NCBI GenBank assembly: GCA_964519885.1
Contig: CAZFLX010000046.1
Span: 1 to 9,126, forward strand
Length of the DNA: 9,126 nucleotides
Origin: GCA-002282575 sp964519885
GTDB taxonomy: Bacteria > Pseudomonadota > Gammaproteobacteria > Thiomicrospirales > Thiomicrospiraceae
Direction of reading: 5' to 3'
The notes beneath the pieces were generated by a model. The model had not been told where the DNA came from and searched no databases. It saw only the letters and a program-made list of their open reading frames with translations. Within the stretch, counting starts at the first letter, position 1; each line of letters starts with the position of its first letter. The position numbers and the translations under genes were made by a program. Positions 5,283 to 9,126 of this stretch are shown piece after piece.

Positions 5283-5346
5283 GAACTTTCGTTCTATTTT
5301 AGTTGACAATAGAACAATCGTTCACGCATAATGCGAACAAACGTTC
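5283..5346 (+). promoter_or_regulatory. lexA promoter with three GAAC-N4-GTTC operators
   Basis: The -35 TTGACA (5303-5308) and -10 CATAAT (5327-5332) are 18 bp apart. Three perfect GAAC-N4-GTTC dyads surround them: GAACTTTCGTTC (5283-5294) upstream of -35, GAACAATCGTTC (5312-5323) in the spacer, and GAACAAACGTTC (5335-5346) at the start site. Their centres are 29 and 23 bp apart. Sites covering a promoter in front of a LexA-family gene indicate autorepression relieved by DNA damage. The box pattern is the one known from Bacillus-type LexA, not the E. coli CTGT-N8-ACAG box. Confidence 0.88.
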
Positions 5347-5363
5347 TAATAAAGTGTCATGAC

Positions 5364-5942
5364 ATGAAAAAAGACTTAAATTATTTAAGTAAGTTGCAAG
5401 ATTACTATCGCGATCATCGCGCCTTGCCTTCTTATGCCACTATGGCCGAGGTGTTGGGGTTAGCGTCAAAATCGGCGGTACATGCGTTAATTAAACGCTT
5501 GGTGCAGGCGGGTTATGTGTCGATTACGCCAGATCGTCGCGTCGCACCAGACGATAAGTTTTTTGAACGCGCGATGGCAAGTTCAGTGGTGCGTGCGGGT
5601 GTGCCAGGCATCGCTGATAACGATGTGCTGGATGGTATCGCGGTTGATCGTTACTTGATTCACCATGCAGCTTCGACGCTGTTGGTGGAGGTGAAGGGTG
5701 ATTCGATGATCGAAGCCGCTATTCTGGAAGGCGATATTGCAGTGATTGATACTTCAATCGCTCATAAAGCAGGCGATATTGTTATTGCAGAGATAGAAGG
5801 TGATGTGACCTTAAAAACGCTGATTAAAGAGCAAGGCGTTTGGGCATTACAGCCAGAAAATTCGGCTTATGAAGTCATTCGACCAGAGGGTGAGTGGCGC
5901 GTGGTGGGTGTATTAGTCGGTTTAATGCGTAAATACCGTTAA
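5364..5942 (+). CDS. lexA: LexA-family SOS repressor (self-cleaving, S24 peptidase)
   Basis: A 192-residue repressor of the SOS response. The N-terminal winged helix-turn-helix covers about 8-60 (LPSYATMAEVLGLASKSAV, recognition helix about 35-46). The cleavage site is Ala78-Gly79 (VRAGVPG). The catalytic Ser114 (KGDSM) and Lys151 (VTLKTL) are in place, so RecA-stimulated self-cleavage should work. LQPENSAY and GVLVGLMRKY are the conserved end of the S24 domain. ATG at 5364 is chosen over 5331 because 5331 overlaps the -10 element and third operator and lies before the expected transcript start. The ribosome-binding site is poor (AAAGTG). It is slightly shorter than E. coli LexA (202) and closer in style to the LexA2-type repressors. 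Whether it is the cell's only LexA cannot be told. Confidence 0.88.
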   Translation: MKKDLNYLSKLQDYYRDHRALPSYATMAEVLGLASKSAVHALIKRLVQAGYVSITPDRRVAPDDKFFERAMASSVVRAGVPGIADNDVLDGIAVDRYLIHHAASTLLVEVKGDSMIEAAILEGDIAVIDTSIAHKAGDIVIAEIEGDVTLKTLIKEQGVWALQPENSAYEVIRPEGEWRVVGVLVGLMRKYR

Positions 5943-5945
5943 ACC

Positions 5946-6025
5946 GACTGCGCAGTCATCTTGCGTTGTTGCTTTGGTGCTCGAACATCGTCATGTAGTA
6001 ATCTACACTCCTTGTTCTGTGCGCC
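5946..6025 (+). other. Structured intergenic element downstream of lexA
   Basis: Begins with the perfect palindrome GACTGCGCAGTC (5946-5957). A three-tier hairpin follows: GGTGC (5976-5980) with GCGCC (6021-6025, one G-T pair), GAACA (5983-5987) with TGTTC (6013-6017), and TGTAG (5994-5998) with CTACA (6003-6007) around TAAT. There is no T-run, so it is not a standard terminator. It may be a dispersed intergenic repeat of gammaproteobacteria, an mRNA-stabilising hairpin, or a small RNA. No gene is seen in it. Confidence 0.5.
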
Positions 6026-6135
6026 TTGCGCCTCGTCATTTTGCGAGTTTGTTAAGGTTGAAAGTGATTAAAGATTAGGTTTGTAGCGTTTTAACCTGTT
6101 TTAAGTTTATGATTTTGTTGTGTGGAGTGTTTAAG

Positions 6136-6324
6136 ATGCGTGTACAATTAAAATGGTCTTCAAGTCGTCAAATGTGGGTGGGTCAAGCGGTCGAAAAAGA
6201 CGCTAAATCGCCATCATGGGTGAGCCAGGTAATGCGTTGGATTCACCCTGTTGAAACAGTAACGATGAAACGTCATCAGTCTATTGCACGAGTTTGGCAG
6301 TCAGCGCGTCAGCGTAGCGCTTAA
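6136..6324 (+). CDS. Unidentified small basic protein (62 aa)
   Basis: Not recognised. GGAG (6124-6127) lies eight bases before the ATG at 6136; the in-frame ATG at 6109 has no such site, so the shorter form is preferred. The protein is rich in Arg, Lys, Trp, Gln and Ser, with no transmembrane segment or signal peptide. It opens with RVQLKWSSSRQMWVGQAVEK and ends in a basic QSARQRSA tail. A strong terminator follows 22 bases after the stop codon, which supports a real transcript. It lies 193 bp downstream of lexA on the same strand. Some pseudomonads carry the division inhibitor sulA beside lexA, but no SulA features are seen. No LexA box is visible directly before it. Confidence 0.55.
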   Translation: MRVQLKWSSSRQMWVGQAVEKDAKSPSWVSQVMRWIHPVETVTMKRHQSIARVWQSARQRSA

Positions 6325-6345
6325 TTAGTTGCAGTAATTCGGCGT

Positions 6346-6370
6346 AAGCGGTCTGTTTGACCGCTTTTTT
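6346..6370 (+). terminator. Rho-independent terminator after the 62-aa gene
   Basis: The perfect 8-bp stem AAGCGGTC (6346-6353) / GACCGCTT (6359-6366) encloses a five-base loop and runs into six T's (6365-6370). It ends the lexA-side transcription and insulates clpB. Confidence 0.93.
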
Positions 6371-6401
6371 ATCTTCTTTCCACCTTGTTCGTCCATAACC
6401 T

Positions 6402-6430
6402 CTTGAAATAAGTTGGACAAAACCTCATAT
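6402..6430 (+). promoter_or_regulatory. Sigma-32-like heat-shock promoter of clpB
   Basis: The -35 CTTGAAA (6402-6408) and -10 CCTCATAT (6423-6430) match the sigma-32 (RpoH) consensus CTTGAA / CCCCATNT with one mismatch at the second C block. There are 15 bp between CTTGAA and CCTCAT. The leader is about 30 nt to the ATG. Heat-shock control of clpB by RpoH is established in enterobacteria; here it is inferred from the site. Confidence 0.8.
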
Positions 6431-6466
6431 ACGACCTAAATAAGCAATCATTATGAGGTGTGTCCA

Positions 6467-9037
6467 ATGCAAATAGACAAGTTCACCAATGCCTTCCAGC
6501 AAGCGCTACAAAATGCCCATGCGCTAGCGGTTGAGCGTCAACATCAATTCATCGAACCCATACATCTTTTAGCTGTTCAGGTACAACCCCAAGGGGCTTT
6601 AGTGTCGCTGTTGCAGTTGGCTGGTGCCAATATTGTCCAGCTCAGACAAGCATCAGAAGCAGCCTTGTCGCGTCTAGCACAGGTCGAGGGTGTACAAGAT
6701 GTGCATCTGTCACAAGCTACTGCGCGTTTACTGATGCAAATGGAAAAACTCTCCAAGCAACATGGTGATGTTTATGTGGCCAGTGAATTATTTATCGAAG
6801 CCTTGCTGGATAGTCAAGATACGACGCGCGACCTGTTGACTCAGGCAGGATTAACCAAACAACAATACCAGCAAGCCTTAACCAGTATTCGTGGGGGAGA
6901 AACCGTGAAAGATCAAAATAGTGAAGAAAATCGTCAAGCGTTAGACAAATACACGCTCGATTTAACGGCGCGTGCCGAGTCGGGTAAGTTAGACCCAGTG
7001 ATTGGACGTGATAATGAAATCCGTCGCGCCATTCAAGTGTTACAGCGTCGTACTAAAAATAATCCCGTACTGATCGGTGAGCCAGGTGTCGGTAAAACAG
7101 CGATTGTTGAAGGCTTAGCGCAACGCATCGTCAACGGCGAAGTGCCTGAAGGTTTACGCAATAAGCGTGTGCTGTCACTCGATTTAGGTGCCTTGTTAGC
7201 TGGCGCGAAGTTTCGTGGTGATTTTGAAGAACGTCTAAAAGCGGTATTAAAAGAAGTCGGTAAAGCAGAAGGGCAGATTATTCTGTTTATCGATGAAATT
7301 CATACCATGGTTGGTGCAGGCAAAGCCGATGGCGCTATGGACGCGGGCAATATGCTCAAGCCAGCCTTGGCACGTGGTGAATTACATTGTATTGGTGCGA
7401 CTACCCTTGATGAATACCGTCAATACATCGAAAAAGATGCCGCGCTGGAGCGTCGCTTCCAGAAAGTCTTGGTCGATGAACCGAGCGTGGAAGATACGAT
7501 TGCTATTTTACGCGGGTTAAAAGAAAAGTACGAAGTACATCATGGTGTACAAATTACCGATCCAGCGATTGTGGCGGCGGCAACCTTGTCACACCGTTAT
7601 ATCAGTGATCGTCAATTGCCCGATAAAGCCATTGACTTGATTGACGAAGCCGCAAGTCGCATTCGTATGGAAATTGATTCTAAGCCAGAGTCGATGGACA
7701 AGTTAGAGCGACGCTTGATTCAATTGAAAATTGAACGTGAAGCTTTAAAGAAAGAAAAAGACGAAGCATCTAAAAAGCGCTTAGAGGTGTTAAAAGAAGA
7801 AATTGGTCGTTTAGAGCAAGAGTATTCCGATTTGGAAACCATTTGGAAGCAAGAAAAAGCCAGTTTAGCAGGCGCTCAGCAGATTAAAGAACAGTTGGAG
7901 CAAGCGCGTATTGACTTAGAATCGGCTCGTCGCAGTGGTGATTTAGGTAAGATGTCTGAGTTGCAATACGGACGTATTCCCGAACTAGAAGCTAAGTTAA
8001 AAGCAGCCGAAGCCAGTGAAGGTCAAGAAGTTGAACATCAACTATTGCGCAACCGAGTGACTGATGAAGAAATTTCAGAAGTCGTATCCCGTTGGACGGG
8101 TATTCCTGTTTCACGGATGTTGGAAGGTGAGCGAGAAAAACTGCTGCGCATGGAAGAAACCTTGCGTGCATCGGTTGTCGGTCAAGCAGAAGCGGTGAGT
8201 GCCGTGGCAAATGCCATTCGTCGTGCGCGTGCGGGCTTGTCGGATCCGAATAAACCCAGTGGTTCTTTCTTGTTCTTAGGCCCAACAGGGGTGGGTAAAA
8301 CCGAGTTAACGAAAGCCTTAGCTACCTTTCTCTTTGATACCGATGAGGCGATGGTGCGCATTGATATGTCGGAGTTTATGGAGAAGCATTCCGTTGCCCG
8401 CTTAATTGGTGCGCCACCTGGCTATGTTGGTTATGAAGAAGGTGGTTACTTAACAGAAGCGGTGCGTCGCAAACCTTATTCCGTTATTTTGATGGATGAA
8501 GTTGAGAAGGCGCATCCTGACGTGTTCAATATCTTGTTACAAGTATTGGATGACGGGCGATTAACCGATGGTCAAGGTAGAACTGTTGATTTTCGTAATA
8601 CCGTGATTGTGATGACATCGAACCTAGGCTCGCAAGTGATTCGTGAAATGGCGGGTAAATCTGACTATAACACTATGAAAGCGAGTGTGATGGAGGTGGT
8701 GAGCGGCCATTTCCGTCCTGAGTTTATTAATCGAATTGATGAAACCATTGTGTTCCATCCATTAGATAAGGCAAACATCCGTCATATTGTCGATATTCAG
8801 TTGAAACGCTTGCGTGAGCGTTTAGCGGCACGAGATTTAACGCTAGCAATCAGTGATGCCGCTATGGATATGTTGGGAGATATCGGGTTTGATCCAGTGT
8901 ATGGCGCACGTCCCTTAAAACGTGCAATTGCTCAGCATTTAGAGAATGCTTTGGCAACTCGTATCTTACAAGGCAATTATTTGCCTGGTGCCAGTATCAA
9001 GGTCGATATGCAGGATGATGAGCTGGTTTTTGCTTAA
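6467..9037 (+). CDS. clpB: ClpB protein disaggregase
   Basis: An 856-residue Hsp100 hexameric ATPase that, with DnaK/DnaJ/GrpE, pulls polypeptides out of aggregates after heat stress in the cytoplasm. In order: Clp N-domain (about 1-145), NBD1 with Walker A GEPGVGKT (204-211) and Walker B FIDEIH (Glu277), the M-domain coiled coil (about 395-525, rich in Glu/Lys/Leu, distinguishing ClpB from ClpA), and NBD2 with Walker A GPTGVGKT (605-612), Walker B LMDEVEKAH (Glu678) and the sensor-2 motif YGARPLKR. The pore loop around KFRGDFEERL (NBD1) and GYVGYEEGG (NBD2) is intact. There is no ClpP-binding loop of the ClpA/X type. ATG at 6467 is preferred to the in-frame GTG at 6458, because GAGGTG (6455-6460) is its ribosome-binding site. 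Heat-shock promoter upstream. Confidence 0.98.
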   Translation: MQIDKFTNAFQQALQNAHALAVERQHQFIEPIHLLAVQVQPQGALVSLLQLAGANIVQLRQASEAALSRLAQVEGVQDVHLSQATARLLMQMEKLSKQHGDVYVASELFIEALLDSQDTTRDLLTQAGLTKQQYQQALTSIRGGETVKDQNSEENRQALDKYTLDLTARAESGKLDPVIGRDNEIRRAIQVLQRRTKNNPVLIGEPGVGKTAIVEGLAQRIVNGEVPEGLRNKRVLSLDLGALLAGAKFRGDFEERLKAVLKEVGKAEGQIILFIDEIHTMVGAGKADGAMDAGNMLKPALARGELHCIGATTLDEYRQYIEKDAALERRFQKVLVDEPSVEDTIAILRGLKEKYEVHHGVQITDPAIVAAATLSHRYISDRQLPDKAIDLIDEAASRIRMEIDSKPESMDKLERRLIQLKIEREALKKEKDEASKKRLEVLKEEIGRLEQEYSDLETIWKQEKASLAGAQQIKEQLEQARIDLESARRSGDLGKMSELQYGRIPELEAKLKAAEASEGQEVEHQLLRNRVTDEEISEVVSRWTGIPVSRMLEGEREKLLRMEETLRASVVGQAEAVSAVANAIRRARAGLSDPNKPSGSFLFLGPTGVGKTELTKALATFLFDTDEAMVRIDMSEFMEKHSVARLIGAPPGYVGYEEGGYLTEAVRRKPYSVILMDEVEKAHPDVFNILLQVLDDGRLTDGQGRTVDFRNTVIVMTSNLGSQVIREMAGKSDYNTMKASVMEVVSGHFRPEFINRIDETIVFHPLDKANIRHIVDIQLKRLRERLAARDLTLAISDAAMDMLGDIGFDPVYGARPLKRAIAQHLENALATRILQGNYLPGASIKVDMQDDELVFA

Positions 9038-9052
9038 AAACGTGTAAAACAC

Positions 9053-9081
9053 TTGACCTAAGTAAGGGTAGTGGTTATCAT
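9053..9081 (+). promoter_or_regulatory. Promoter of tRNA-Tyr
   Basis: The -35 TTGACC (9053-9058) and -10 TATCAT (9076-9081) have an exact 17-bp spacer. The predicted start is about 9088, a few bases before the mature tRNA 5' end. It starts only 16 bp after the clpB stop. No convincing clpB terminator is visible; only a 4-bp GTGT/ACAC stem occurs in between. Confidence 0.75.
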
Positions 9082-9091
9082 AAGCGGAATT

Positions 9092-9126
9092 GGTGGGGTA
9101 TCCAAGTGGCTAAAGGGGACTGATTG
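9092..9126 (+). tRNA. tyrT-like: tRNA-Tyr, 5' part only (window ends in the anticodon)
   Basis: GGTGGGG (9092-9098) is the acceptor stem 5' strand as in E. coli tRNA-Tyr, followed by the D arm (CCAAGTGGCTAAAGGGG) and the anticodon-stem start. In E. coli the corresponding sequence ends CAGACTGTA; here GACTGATTG stops at the expected first anticodon base G of GTA. The class-II D arm fits Tyr, Leu or Ser, and the acceptor stem favours Tyr. The variable arm, T arm and 3' end lie outside the window. Confidence 0.78.

Noticed and set aside
5331..5363. Eleven extra N-terminal residues on LexA from the ATG at 5331
   Set aside because: This ATG overlaps the -10 element and is followed by the third operator, before the expected transcript start; the family begins near the ATG at 5364.
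6109..6135. Longer form of the 62-residue protein
   Set aside because: No ribosome-binding site before 6109, while GGAG lies at a proper distance before 6136.
6136..6324. SulA-type cell division inhibitor next to lexA
   Set aside because: Too short and lacks SulA sequence features; no LexA box before it.
6458..6466. GTG start for ClpB
   Set aside because: The GTG is part of the GAGGTG ribosome-binding site for the ATG at 6467, and the family N-terminus matches the shorter form.
7992..8285. Antisense open frame inside clpB
   Set aside because: It lies opposite highly conserved ClpB coding sequence and has no recognisable features.

Overview
The window looks like gammaproteobacterial chromosome of moderate GC. 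It carries a full-length ClpB, a YggS-type PLP protein, a LexA-family repressor and the start of a tRNA-Tyr gene, all housekeeping loci. The genus cannot be named from the sequence. The left third is different: it reads as the distal end of an integron gene-cassette array. The integrase is not in the window. All recognisable attC sites point the same way, so attI and intI would lie to the left.

Layout. (1) 1-553: a cassette with an RDD-family membrane protein, closed by a classic attC (499-559). (2) 554-1358: a cassette with a PIN-domain toxin followed by a Phd-like antitoxin, closed by a long attC (1272-1364) that sits beside a 25-bp fragment of another attC-like sequence. (3) 1359-2187: a cassette with a GIY-YIG (LEM-3-like) protein, closed by a third, unrelated attC (2119-2193). 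(4) 2188 to about 3062: a second PIN/Phd toxin-antitoxin pair on the minus strand with its own promoter. It is probably a reverse-oriented cassette with a decayed attC at 3029-3062. The three intact attC sites differ strongly in sequence, which suggests cassettes of separate origin. Two addiction modules would help keep the array from being lost.

(5) 3064-4281, minus: an AAA_14/DUF4143 ATPase. Its upstream region carries at least three direct repeats spaced 21-22 bp, a likely operator array. (6) 4512-5213, minus: yggS, divergent from (7) a LexA-family repressor (5364-5942). The lexA promoter carries three GAAC-N4-GTTC boxes, so autoregulation of SOS type is very likely. (8) 5943-6135: a structured intergenic hairpin, then an unidentified basic 62-residue protein (6136-6324) and a strong rho-independent terminator. 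(9) clpB (6467-9037) behind a sigma-32-like promoter. (10) A tRNA-Tyr promoter and the first 35 nt of the gene, cut by the window end at the first anticodon base.

The most interesting parts are the mixed attC array with two oppositely organised PIN modules, the periodic repeats in front of the DUF4143 ATPase, and a LexA locus with Bacillus-like boxes a few kilobases from an integron array.
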